A stretch of DNA of 64,000 nt from Catenaria anguillulae PL171. Lineage: Eukaryota > Blastocladiomycota > Blastocladiomycetes > Blastocladiales > Catenariaceae. The notes beneath the pieces are model-generated. The model saw only the letters and a list, made by a program, of their open reading frames with translations, did no database searches and was not told the origin of the DNA. Below, piece after piece: positions 1 through 9,275 of this stretch. The first letter of the stretch is position 1; every line of letters starts with the position of its first letter. The stretch covers positions 45,051 through 109,050 of the forward strand of contig MCFL01000079.1 in the NCBI GenBank assembly GCA_002102555.1, in the 5' to 3' direction. The position numbers and the translations under genes are program-made.

Positions 1-1309
1 CCATCCACGCCGCCAACCTGGCCCTTGTCAACGCCGCATCCATCTCTGGCCGGGCCACCAGCGCGGCCTTAGTCTCTTGACTCCTTGGCACAGCATCCGA
101 GCTCCACGGGAACGGCACGGCGCCCTGCAAAAACTCGTACGTCATGAGCGTGACACCAAATTGGGGCGACGACCGGAAAATGCGCGCTGGCCCGCCCTTG
201 AAAAACGCCTTGAACCCTTCCTCCTTGTAAATCTTGCGCGCGGCATCCATCATGCCATGATACTGAGTCTGGCCCTTGCGCGCCTCAACTTGCAAACGTG
301 TCTTGATGACGTCTGCGGGCGTGGTCAGGTACGCTGCGGGCATGCCGGCCATGGCGCCCGCCATGAGCAATTCGGTCATGGTGAGCGGCTTGGACGGCGA
401 CTCGCCGAAATAGTCCTTCTTGAGGTGCGCATAGGCCGTGAAGTAAATGCCCGAGAAGGGAATGTCACGCAACAAGCACGCGCCGGCGCCCTTGTACAGG
501 CCACGCAAGCCCAACGACCGCACAATAGCAACTGCGCCCTGGCGCGGGGCATTTGCGCCGGCCTCGCCCTGCACTTGCAATCGGATCTTGACGATTTCCA
601 GCGGGTTGGTGAAGATGACTTGGGATCCGCCCGCCATGCATCCGGCCATGATTTCGCCCCAGATCGGGATGGACCCATCCGACGTGGTCATGAGGTGGCG
701 CACAAGGTCGTTGACGGTCAACTTGATGGCCTTTTCGGGGGCAACGCCAATGAGTTGCGGGCCGAGCCCAGAGTAGAGCCCGCGAATGCCCTCGGTGCGG
801 AATACGGTTTTGAAGCAGTGGATCGAGTTCTTGTAGAGCAGCTCGCCAGGCACAGCCGACCGCTGGTTCTGCATGCGTGTTTTCACCAAATCAATCGGGT
901 AAATGGAAAATGCGCCCACGGCACCCGCAATTGACCCCAGTGCAAATGCATACGCCGACTTGAGCGTCTTGACGGCAGGCGACAAGTGCACTTCGGGAAT
1001 GATTTGGCCCGTCATCTTGTGCGCGAGCTGCGGGAGCGCATCGGCAACAACCAGCGTGTGCTCAAAGAGCAAAATGTCGTCGAGCGTCAGCGATCCGGCG
1101 CGGTGCGTGTCGGCGGCAAGGAACAGCGAGTGCATGTCCTTGTCGGACAGCACGGCATCGGGGGCTGCCGCGCGGATGGCCTTGGCGAAATCGGCCTCGG
1201 TGAGCGCGGGCGCCCCGTTGCGTTGCGTCGAGGCGATCGAGGCAAAGGCGGCTTTGCGGGCGTCCGAGGGCGTGGGCAGGACAATGGGCTTTGATGAAGA
1301 GGCGGTCAT
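1..1309 (-). CDS. Mitochondrial aspartate/glutamate carrier-like protein (SLC25A12/13, Agc1 type), 3' end beyond the window
   Basis: Member of the mitochondrial carrier family in the inner membrane. The AGC branch exchanges matrix aspartate for cytosolic glutamate plus a proton in the malate-aspartate shuttle. The reverse strand is open from ATG at 1309 to the window edge (436 codons, no intron). All three carrier repeats show the signature: [21 protein letters not shown] and [11 protein letters not shown]. The stretch [16 protein letters not shown] and the later [16 protein letters not shown] are characteristic of aralar/citrin. The N-terminal arm is only about 110 residues with one EF-hand-like loop ([13 protein letters not shown]) lacking the usual acidic ligands, far shorter than in animal AGCs (about 300 residues). 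Family certain; AGC subtype likely. The stop codon lies left of base 1. Confidence 0.9.
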   Translation of the reverse strand, partial: MTASSSKPIVLPTPSDARKAAFASIASTQRNGAPALTEADFAKAIRAAAPDAVLSDKDMHSLFLAADTHRAGSLTLDDILLFEHTLVVADALPQLAHKMTGQIIPEVHLSPAVKTLKSAYAFALGSIAGAVGAFSIYPIDLVKTRMQNQRSAVPGELLYKNSIHCFKTVFRTEGIRGLYSGLGPQLIGVAPEKAIKLTVNDLVRHLMTTSDGSIPIWGEIMAGCMAGGSQVIFTNPLEIVKIRLQVQGEAGANAPRQGAVAIVRSLGLRGLYKGAGACLLRDIPFSGIYFTAYAHLKKDYFGESPSKPLTMTELLMAGAMAGMPAAYLTTPADVIKTRLQVEARKGQTQYHGMMDAARKIYKEEGFKAFFKGGPARIFRSSPQFGVTLMTYEFLQGAVPFPWSSDAVPRSQETKAALVARPEMDAALTRARLAAWM

Positions 1310-2318
1310 GATGGGTGGTAGGTAGGGTGTCGGTAGGGTGTTGCAAGACAAACGAAAAACGGGCGACTTGAAGACTTAAAGAAGAAGAAGAGGGCGAGTG
1401 TGGCGCTATTTTTCCTGAAAAGAAATCACTTGCTTGCTTGGGCTGCCTGCATGTGCTTCATGGATATGATACAGTAACACGAATCAATCATCAACAATGT
1501 GACAGTCGACAACAGAACAGAGGAGGGGACCAACTTGCTTCTTGTATGGTTAGCGTTGAAAACTTGGCACCGATCCGCCCCGATCGATCGCTTTGCCATC
1601 ATCGCCGCTGCCGTCGCCATGCAGGCTGCAGACTCGGGTCGGGTCCATTCGGAACGCCAGATCGGGGTGCGGTTTGTTGCCGATGCTATGCTGCGGACGC
1701 GTCTTGTTCTTGGTGGCTAAAGGCCGCCGATCCAACGCGATGCGCCTCCGCCAATTGCTCAGCTGCAGCCAGTCTGAGATGGATGACGAAGGTTGCTGCC
1801 AAGCCAACGTTAACACAAGCTGAAGTAGATCCAGAATGTGCAAATCCAGTATGTATGCAGTGCGCCCATCCGCGGTCAAGTGTGTACTCTCCGAGTCTAG
1901 TCTGTGAGTCTTTGGTCTTTTCAGTTTTTCACAAAGGGTGGGAATCTGGCTCCACATGCTCGATTGGTTGGCTCTCAAATTCGGATCAACGCCACTCGTG
2001 TGATCTTGCACTCCATCCTGCTGCCGTTGGCGTTGGCGTATCCATCGATCATAAAGGATGCATCAAAAGAGCATATGAAGCAGTTGCACACTTGAAGCAA
2101 TTCCGTCTTTGATTCTGAATCTTCCAACCGACCGCTCTCAACGGCCCGCACGCCACCATCGCCCCCTGCCATCGGCTCTTACCGTCAACGCCCCCCGCTC
2201 GCCGCTCGCCCACCACACCTCGACGCCCATCCACTTGCACACTTGGCCATCGCAGCCGCTGTCGCCGGATCGACACTTGCCACTTATTCACCCCCCCCCC
2301 CCACCTGACCCATCCACC
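1310..2318. other. Intergenic, shared upstream region of the carrier and septin genes
   Basis: No coding sequence I can support. The region separates two divergent genes, so it should hold both promoters. It contains CT-rich stretches toward the septin start and a C12 run at 2291-2302, 17 bp before the septin ATG. Confidence 0.5.
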
Positions 2319-3637
2319 ATGCTCAACGGTGCAGCCTCCTCCACCATTGGCATTGCCAACCTGCCCAACCAGACACACAAGATTGTGTCCCGTAAGGGCG
2401 CCACCTTCACGCTCATGGTCGTGGGCGAATCTGGCACAGGAAAGACGACCTATATCAACACTCTGCTCACCACCACCATCAAGGCGTACCGCGACCCGGC
2501 AAAGCGCCGTGAAATGCTTGCCCGCAAGACTGTCTCGATCGATGTCATTCGCGTGGGTTCGTCATTTCGTCTTTGAGTTAGTTTTCTCACCCACTTTTCA
2601 AACAAACCAAAACACTCACACACAACCCCCCCCCCCAAAAAAAAAACCGCAATAACAGAATTCGAGGAAAAGGGCTTCCGCACGCAACTCAACGTGGTCG
2701 ACACGCCCGGGTTTGGCGACTATGTCAACAACCGCGACGCCTGGCAACCCATCATCGACTTTATCGACGGGCAACACGAATCCTACTTGCGCCAAGAAAT
2801 GCAGCCTGAGCGGTCCGACATTCTCGACGGCCGCGTCCACGCATGCCTGTACTTTATCTACCCTTCGGGCGGCACGTTGCGTGCGCTCGACATTGAGACC
2901 ATGAAGCGGCTCGGGTCGCGCGTCAACTTGATCCCTGTGGTTGCCAAGGCCGACACGCTGACGCCCAAGGATTTGGCTCAGTTCAAGCGCAGGGTCAGGG
3001 ACGCCATTGCTCATTACGAGATCAATGTGTACACGCCGCCCGTGGAGAGCGATACCGAGGGCGTGGCCGAGCGCAATGTGGCGCTCATTGATGCCATGCC
3101 GTATGCGGTTATTGGGTCCGAGGACGATGTCCAGACGCCCGATGGCAGGGTTGTCCGCGGTAGGCAGTATCTCTGGGGCGTGAGTGAAGTTGAAAATGAC
3201 GAACATTGTGATTTCCGCAAGTTGAGGAACTTGTTGATTCGGTACCGTGTCTCTTCTCTTTTCTTTTTCTATTGGCATCATGAACTGGTTGACTGACTGC
3301 TTCGTTGATAACAAACAGCTCGCACATGCTCGACCTTGTGACCACAACCGAGGAACGGCACTATGAGCACTTCCGCTCGACGCACCTGGACGCCAACGGT
3401 CGCATCGTGTCCACGGTCACCCGCAAAGACGCAAAGTTCAAGGAAGAGGAAGACAACCTGCGCCGCCGGTTTGCCGAGCAAGTCAAGGCCAAGGAGGCCA
3501 TGTTCCGCCAATGGGAGCAAAAGCTCATTGCCGAGCGCGACAAGCTCAACAAGGATCTGGAGCACGAGCACTCGTACATTACCACCTTGACGCAGGAGAT
3601 CAAGGCTCTTGAAGAGCGGTTGGCGGGCAAGAAGTAA
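2319..3637 (+). CDS. Septin, Cdc12/AspC-like
   Basis: GTP-binding cytoskeletal protein that assembles into heteromeric rods, filaments and rings at septation and polarity sites. Three exons: 2319-2556, 2659-3241, 3319-3637, both introns GT-AG, giving 379 aa. G1 P-loop GESGTGKT at residues 36-43, G3 DTPGFGD at about 94-100, G4 AKAD at about 175, septin unique element before a C-terminal coiled coil (roughly 310-375, rich in E, K and Q) that ends in GKK. The N-terminal IGIANLPNQ plus KIVSRKGA resembles the Cdc12/AspC group more than Cdc3, Cdc10 or Cdc11; this subgroup call is by eye. The second P-loop position is T where most septins have L. Intron 1 carries a C11A10 run at 2626-2646. Confidence 0.95.
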
Positions 3638-4039
3638 TTCGTCTCTTTGATCAGAAGCTTTTTCATGAGTTTATCTTATTGGTCTCCTTGTCCTGTTTTC
3701 GTGTCTTGACTCGCCGTTCTTTTCTTTTCTTGCATTTTCTTTCGTTTCGCGTTGCGGCCATTCTTTCTTGATGGTCAGCGTTTTCCCCTTGTTTCTCTCC
3801 CTCTACTGCATTTCCATCCCTTTCCTATTTTGGTGTTCCTACATAATGGAATAGAACTGGTCTTTTTATCACTTCAACTTGCCAACGTGTCGTGAATCGA
3901 ATCGACGCCCCAATGTGATTCCCACGTAGGTGCACACAACAACGCAGCTGGAGGCAGCCCGAATCCTAAATTGTAACCAACTACGTGACCTGTACACTCG
4001 ACGCATCCACACCTCACACATGCCCCACAACCACCCACC
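3638..4039. other. Intergenic, T-rich septin 3' region and next promoter
   Basis: Pyrimidine-rich just after the septin stop (TTTCTTTTCTT-like tracts around 3720-3760), consistent with a 3' UTR. No ORF of interest. The next start codon lies in a CCACCATGG context at about 4040. Confidence 0.5.
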
Positions 4040-6025
4040 ATGGCCTCTACCAAGGACCGGTTCCCCTGCACGGGCATTGAAGCATGCCGGCTGCGCTACC
4101 TCAAGTTTGCGTGTGTTAACGAGCCCGCCACCATCGAGTTTTACCAAACACTCGGCATGACGCTGGACGGGCGATCGACGTTTGGGCGCAACCACTACGT
4201 GTTCCGCATGTCCTACCGGACATCGTCGCCCGAGTTTAACGAAAACTCGTTGCAGCTGCACTTTGAAGTGATCAAGCCGCCCATTGATCCCAATGCTGCC
4301 TCCGGGGCAGGCGACACGCACGCATCAACGCCGGCAGCAGGTTCACCGAGTTCTCTGGCGGTCGTTGCGTCGCCCGCGTCCTCGTCGTCGGGTGGAGCGG
4401 GTGACGCCGCGGACGCGGCATCTGCACTTGCGGGCCCTGTGCTCTTTGACCGGACGTGCCCGCGCGACTACCTGATTGTCTACATGCACTTTCTCCCAAG
4501 GGTCATCAAGCGCTTGCATGCCAAGGGATTTCGCGCACTCCTCGGTATGCAAACCGTCATGGACAACATTCATTATGCCATCTACCTGGACCCGAACGGC
4601 GTCGAAGTTCGGCTCATGGAATTGCCCGATGTGCATTTGAACGAGGTCGGTGGTGGCGGGCCGGGCGGCGCGGGCGGCAATCGTGCGGGCGGCGGCGTCG
4701 GCGCAAGCGGTGGGCGCGGATCTGGTGCGAGTGGCGCGGGCGGCGCAAGTAAAGCCAGCTGGTTTGCGCGCATCGGGTACTATGTGGCGCAAGTCCCACA
4801 CGCCGACGAGTTTCGGCATTACCTTGAGTCGTTGTTTTCAAAGCAGCGCAGGACAACGGCCATGCTTCGCGCTTTGCAGCAGGCGCCCGCGGCCGACGCG
4901 ACCGCGTTAGCCAGTGTGGCTGCAAGTGGCGCCCCCTCGACCGCCACAACAACGTCCAATTACCTCAAGGCCAACATTGCCACGGCCCTTGGGGCAGGTG
5001 GACCCGGCGGCCCGGGCGCGTCGGGCGCCACGGCCAAGCGCGCCAACGCCGCCGACCGATTTTATCAGCGCGATGGGATTCGGCTCGTGGATGCTGAAGA
5101 TATTGCCACGGGGTTACAGCAGACAAAGTACTTGTGGTTTGGGCAGTTGAATCGCGACAAGATGGGCACGCTCTGTATCAGCGAACGGACGGGAGCGGGC
5201 GAAGGTCCCGGGGGTGGCGGAGGGGCGGCGGGCGCTTTGATGGGCGCGGTGGCGGCGGCGGCCGTGGGAAGGAGGGGCCCCGCGGGTGCTACGGTAGGGA
5301 CTGGTGGGACGGCAGGCGCTGATCCAAAGGCCGTGACGGTGGTCACAGCAAATCCGGCAGTGCGTCGGAATCATCGGCTCGTGGCGATTGGGATCGAGGT
5401 CGGGTGTACCGTGGATCAGGCCGTGTCTCAGATTGTGAGAGAGGCGCCAGAGTGCTTGATTGTTCAGGATGAGCGATGGAAGGTGCAAGGTACACTGTTA
5501 TTCAGTTCCCACGCTCCCAAGGCATGTCAGGGTTTCACTCACTGGTTTACGCGTCCAGACGTCGGATACATTGCCCGCGCCCGCGGCATGTATGCTTTCA
5601 TCTTTGAGCTTGTGAGCACCCAGGACCCATTCCCAGGCGAGCCCGCATTCATTCGCCTCAACATGCAACAACATTTGCTTCAGCCCAACGGGGCCGGCGG
5701 CAAGCGCGGCTTTGGTGCAGGCTCGTCTCTGGGAATCATGCGCACGGGGACCGCAAACTCATCGGGGAGTGGGCGCGCAGCGGATCCGTACATCAACTTC
5801 AATCAGCCGCTCCGAGCGACGCTTTCGGAAAGCGCGCTGTGTCGACCTGCAGTGTGGACGGGCGGTGGACCTGAGGGCGTGCTCCGGCCAGTCATGGTCA
5901 ATGGCGTTGATGTTGCCAGTGCTGGAGGTGGCGGCGACGGAACGAGTCTTGGTGGTAGTGTGGCAGGAAGTCGGCCGGGGACGCGAGGTGGAGTCAGTGG
6001 GATGAAGCGGAGAAAGTCCATGTGA
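4040..6025 (+). CDS. Multi-VOC-domain (glyoxalase/bleomycin-resistance fold) protein
   Basis: Uninterrupted 661-aa ORF with a strong start context (ccaccATGg). The first 190 residues look like a vicinal-oxygen-chelate pair of beta-alpha-beta-beta-beta modules: LRYLKFACVNEPATIEFY, then after an Ala/Ser linker YLIVYMHFLPRVIKRLHAKG ending YLDPNGVEVRLMEL. A second similar unit starts at about residue 238 (WFARIGYYVAQVPHADEF) and ends near FGQLNRDKMGTLCI. A third, weaker one begins around RNHRLVAIGIEVG. The domains are separated by Gly/Ala-rich low-complexity linkers. VOC enzymes bind a metal and act on small organic substrates; substrate unknown here. Ends in a basic tail (GMKRRKSM). Fold assignment is by motif reading only. 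Confidence 0.7.
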   Translation: MASTKDRFPCTGIEACRLRYLKFACVNEPATIEFYQTLGMTLDGRSTFGRNHYVFRMSYRTSSPEFNENSLQLHFEVIKPPIDPNAASGAGDTHASTPAAGSPSSLAVVASPASSSSGGAGDAADAASALAGPVLFDRTCPRDYLIVYMHFLPRVIKRLHAKGFRALLGMQTVMDNIHYAIYLDPNGVEVRLMELPDVHLNEVGGGGPGGAGGNRAGGGVGASGGRGSGASGAGGASKASWFARIGYYVAQVPHADEFRHYLESLFSKQRRTTAMLRALQQAPAADATALASVAASGAPSTATTTSNYLKANIATALGAGGPGGPGASGATAKRANAADRFYQRDGIRLVDAEDIATGLQQTKYLWFGQLNRDKMGTLCISERTGAGEGPGGGGGAAGALMGAVAAAAVGRRGPAGATVGTGGTAGADPKAVTVVTANPAVRRNHRLVAIGIEVGCTVDQAVSQIVREAPECLIVQDERWKVQGTLLFSSHAPKACQGFTHWFTRPDVGYIARARGMYAFIFELVSTQDPFPGEPAFIRLNMQQHLLQPNGAGGKRGFGAGSSLGIMRTGTANSSGSGRAADPYINFNQPLRATLSESALCRPAVWTGGGPEGVLRPVMVNGVDVASAGGGGDGTSLGGSVAGSRPGTRGGVSGMKRRKSM

Positions 6026-6440
6026 TCTCTCCTCCACACATCTTTGATGACATGAAGTGTAACGGCAGAACGAGGCTTTTCGGGTGTAAACAGTCAACAA
6101 AACGCGTCACGGTGGCAAGGGAAGAAAGGAAACGGCCCTCCAATGCGGACAGATTCGAGCCACGTTGAACATTTCAAAAGAAATTGGAGAGCAAACGAAA
6201 TGATCCCATTGGCTCAATACAGTGGCCAACGATTGGTCCGCGATATTGGCCAGTCTTGCACGATGGCAGTCGTTGCCTTGCATACCCCACCCACGAAAGT
6301 GCGTTGTAAGGACTGTCGATGGTGACAACAAGGTGTCGACAAGACGTGTGTCGCATCGTTTGCGCACATTCCTTCTCTCTCATCGCAATTATCGAGCGAG
6401 TCATGAAATGATCCAATACTGACAAGACGACGCAAATACG
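6026..6440. other. Intergenic between two tandem genes
   Basis: About 415 bp with no supported gene. Open frames in both directions are short and do not resemble proteins. Confidence 0.4.
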
Positions 6441-9275
6441 ATGAATATGCACACGAGTACCCTGGTCGTCGCCAAGTTCTTACAAGCACGGACCGTCACC
6501 GCCAAGCAGTTGCTGCCGCCTGCCGTCAAGATATCGGCCGAGGCCGTGAGTGCCATCAATGTTCTGCTCTCATCACTCGCCGCGGCGCTTGCATCGGCAT
6601 TGACGGACATCGAATCAGCGCTTTCAGACTATTTCGCCGGCCGATTGCTCAATCTCGCCTTCTCGGCACTCCGCCACGACGACCACGGTCAAGACTGGCT
6701 CTGGCCGCCGTCCGTCACCGCCGCTGCACTCCCGTCAACAGCGGCGAGTGATCCGGGTACACTTGCGGGCGTCCACAGCGTGCTGCATGCGGTTGCAAAG
6801 TTTGTCCTTGTTGATCTGCTGGCCAAGCACAGCGTGTTGACCGGATCAACCGCCGTCCGCGTCGAGCAGGTTGCCCTCCAGGTTGGCGCGTGTGCTGACT
6901 TGGCCAGGGCGTCCGTCAAGCTGCAGTGGTCCAGTTTGCTCGCATCGTTGCCCTCGCGCCGTTCTTCCTCATCCGACTCGGCCAATTCCTATTCCGCAGC
7001 GAGCAGTGAAACGGACCAGGCAATCGCCGCCGTCGCATCCAATTCCTTGCACTCGCTTCTTGTCACGGATCCAAACGCAACAATCCCATCCACTCCGGAC
7101 CCTTTCCAACCATCTGCCCGCGGCCGCTCAACCGACCGCCGACTCTCGTACCGCCCGCTCGCACACTCGCTCTCCACGTCTCCGTCGCGCCGCGGTGCAT
7201 CATCGGCAGCTGTGGCACACTCGCCCACCTCGACTTCCACCTCGTCTTCATCGGCGGCCTCGATCAACTATCCATCCTCGCCACCCCCGCCAATCCCTGC
7301 GGTCCCACCCATCGTTGTTCCCGAATTCGACGACCTCATTCAATCGAGCCAAACCGTCAAGTTTTCCCTCACCCCAACCCGTATCCGGTCACTTGACACA
7401 AGCCCGGGCCCGCCAGTCGTGCCTGTGATTTTCGAGCGCGGCAGGCACTTGTCGATCGACACGTCGGATCCAAATGCCACGCCCGTTGCGGCGGCCGCGT
7501 CGCTACGCGCCAGCGTCACCGTGACGCCCACGTCGGCGACGGTAACCGAAGTGTCGCCCCTCTCGACCATTGACGGGTCACCCATGGACGCGTTTTCGGC
7601 GGATTCACCCACCACCCCGTCGAAAAAGAAGAAGGCATCGGGCATCATGGCCATGTTTCGATCGAGCACAACGACCAAATCGAAAAAGGACGCGGCGGCA
7701 AAACGCGCATCGTTGGCGGCATCGGGCGATCCCACATCGGTTAGTACAGGCGGCCTACCACCGCCGCCGCCAATCCCAGGGAATGGGGCATTGAAAAAGT
7801 GGGCTTCGAGTACGACCATGGGCGATCAAATGACGGTCCCACCGCGGGTGGATACCAGCAGTACGACAGGCAGTGGGCAGCCAGGTGAACGGTCGCCTCG
7901 ATCGCACATGGTGTCTCCACCATCGCCTGGGCGGGAAACTGGTAACAGGGCCAGGGCAAGGTCATTGAGTCAGCCGACAAGCCCAAGGCCCGTCATTACC
8001 CCACCACCACGTGTTTCTTCACCATTACACCACGACGACGATGCCGACAACGAGACGCAAACCCCAACGCCGCCGCCGTCGAGGCATGCGATGCTCACAG
8101 TCACCACGTCAATGTCCTCATCGGCCATGGCCGGCGGGCCAACGAGTGCAGGCGTCAGTTCAAGCGTGGCATCCAGTCCAACCATTGTTGCTTCACCCAA
8201 CACGGCCGTCCCACCCGTACCCGTGCCCGTGCTCGTGAATCCAACAGGCTCGGAACTCCCGCCGTCTGCCATCCGGTCACGCACAACGTCCTCGCGCACG
8301 GCCAACGCGGGCGAAATCGCGGCCGTGGTCGACCTGTACTACTCGTCGCCATCGACCTCGTCCGCCGATGCGCTTCCGCAGCCGCCGCTCGCTGCCGACC
8401 TGCCACCGCCCACATCACCGTCGTCTGTCACTGCCATCCGGCACCATCACGAGTCGGACACGAGCGGCGACGAAGAATCGGATGCGCAAAAGTTGACTCG
8501 GCGCAGGTACTCACCGCGCAGCGATTCGATTCAGGGCACACTCGCATTGATGCGGCCCATGTCGCCAGCGGGCTCATCGAGCGTGAGCGGCCCAAACGGC
8601 GGGGGGCACGGGATGCGCAGGGGGAGCGAGCCGCTTGCATCCTCGGTAGTCGGCAGCGCATTGTCTCGCACCCAATCCCCAGCGCGGCGGCCCAGGACCC
8701 ATACGTACGATGGATCGGGCGCGGGCGGATCACTGTATGCCATGGCGGGCAATGACCAAGCAGAGGGCGGCGGCGACCAAGATGAGAACGAAGATATGCG
8801 GTCGACTGTCTCCTTTGGCTCAAACGTCACAAACTACTCGTCATCTGCACACGCTTCCTCGATCGGCCCGCCCTTGCCCACGTCCTGGTCAACACCTTCG
8901 TCGCCTCCGCCGCTTGCCCCACCACACGCGCGTGTTCCGCCGCTCCCTGCGACATTGCATGCCCTTCCGCCTGCATCGCTCGTGTCGCTCATTCAGTCGC
9001 TGCACACACACTTGTCGCTCACGGCGCACGAGCTCGATGCCGCAAATGCAAGGGGCGCGCAGGTGCAAACGCGGTTGGATACGTTGGCGACAAAGGCCGT
9101 CAGAAAAATTACGGATTTGCAGCGGGCGGTCGAGGACAAGGACAAGGAGATTGGCGAGTTGAGGGCCGAGCTAGGCGAGGTGAGGGGTCGGTTGGAGAGG
9201 GTCGTTGGGTTGGTGGCAAGTGTGGTGCCGCGGGTGGTGGGTGGGAGTGGTGGTGGAAATGGAGCGGGTGGGTAG
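6441..9275 (+). CDS. Hypothetical Ser/Pro-rich protein with helical N-terminus and C-terminal coiled coil
   Basis: Single-exon ORF of 944 aa; I do not recognise the family. Residues 1-180 are predicted mainly helical, with two Ala/Leu-rich segments (SAINVLLSSLAAALASAL and VHSVLHAVAKFVLVDLLAK). Residues 190-820 are long disordered Ser/Thr/Pro sequence with many SP and TP sites and Pro runs such as PPPPPIPGNG and SSPPPPIPAVPP, possibly SH3 or profilin ligands and CDK/MAPK targets. Residues 845-930 form a heptad-like coiled coil (AVEDKDKEIGELRAELGEV), followed by a Gly-rich tail. The layout suggests a scaffold or polarity protein, but that is inference. The start was taken at the first ATG of the frame; a second ATG lies two codons on. 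Confidence 0.75.
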   Translation: MNMHTSTLVVAKFLQARTVTAKQLLPPAVKISAEAVSAINVLLSSLAAALASALTDIESALSDYFAGRLLNLAFSALRHDDHGQDWLWPPSVTAAALPSTAASDPGTLAGVHSVLHAVAKFVLVDLLAKHSVLTGSTAVRVEQVALQVGACADLARASVKLQWSSLLASLPSRRSSSSDSANSYSAASSETDQAIAAVASNSLHSLLVTDPNATIPSTPDPFQPSARGRSTDRRLSYRPLAHSLSTSPSRRGASSAAVAHSPTSTSTSSSSAASINYPSSPPPPIPAVPPIVVPEFDDLIQSSQTVKFSLTPTRIRSLDTSPGPPVVPVIFERGRHLSIDTSDPNATPVAAAASLRASVTVTPTSATVTEVSPLSTIDGSPMDAFSADSPTTPSKKKKASGIMAMFRSSTTTKSKKDAAAKRASLAASGDPTSVSTGGLPPPPPIPGNGALKKWASSTTMGDQMTVPPRVDTSSTTGSGQPGERSPRSHMVSPPSPGRETGNRARARSLSQPTSPRPVITPPPRVSSPLHHDDDADNETQTPTPPPSRHAMLTVTTSMSSSAMAGGPTSAGVSSSVASSPTIVASPNTAVPPVPVPVLVNPTGSELPPSAIRSRTTSSRTANAGEIAAVVDLYYSSPSTSSADALPQPPLAADLPPPTSPSSVTAIRHHHESDTSGDEESDAQKLTRRRYSPRSDSIQGTLALMRPMSPAGSSSVSGPNGGGHGMRRGSEPLASSVVGSALSRTQSPARRPRTHTYDGSGAGGSLYAMAGNDQAEGGGDQDENEDMRSTVSFGSNVTNYSSSAHASSIGPPLPTSWSTPSSPPPLAPPHARVPPLPATLHALPPASLVSLIQSLHTHLSLTAHELDAANARGAQVQTRLDTLATKAVRKITDLQRAVEDKDKEIGELRAELGEVRGRLERVVGLVASVVPRVVGGSGGGNGAGG

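Noticed and set aside
77-934. Long + strand open frame (285 codons)
   Set aside because: Antisense shadow of the mitochondrial carrier, whose conserved motifs are on the other strand.
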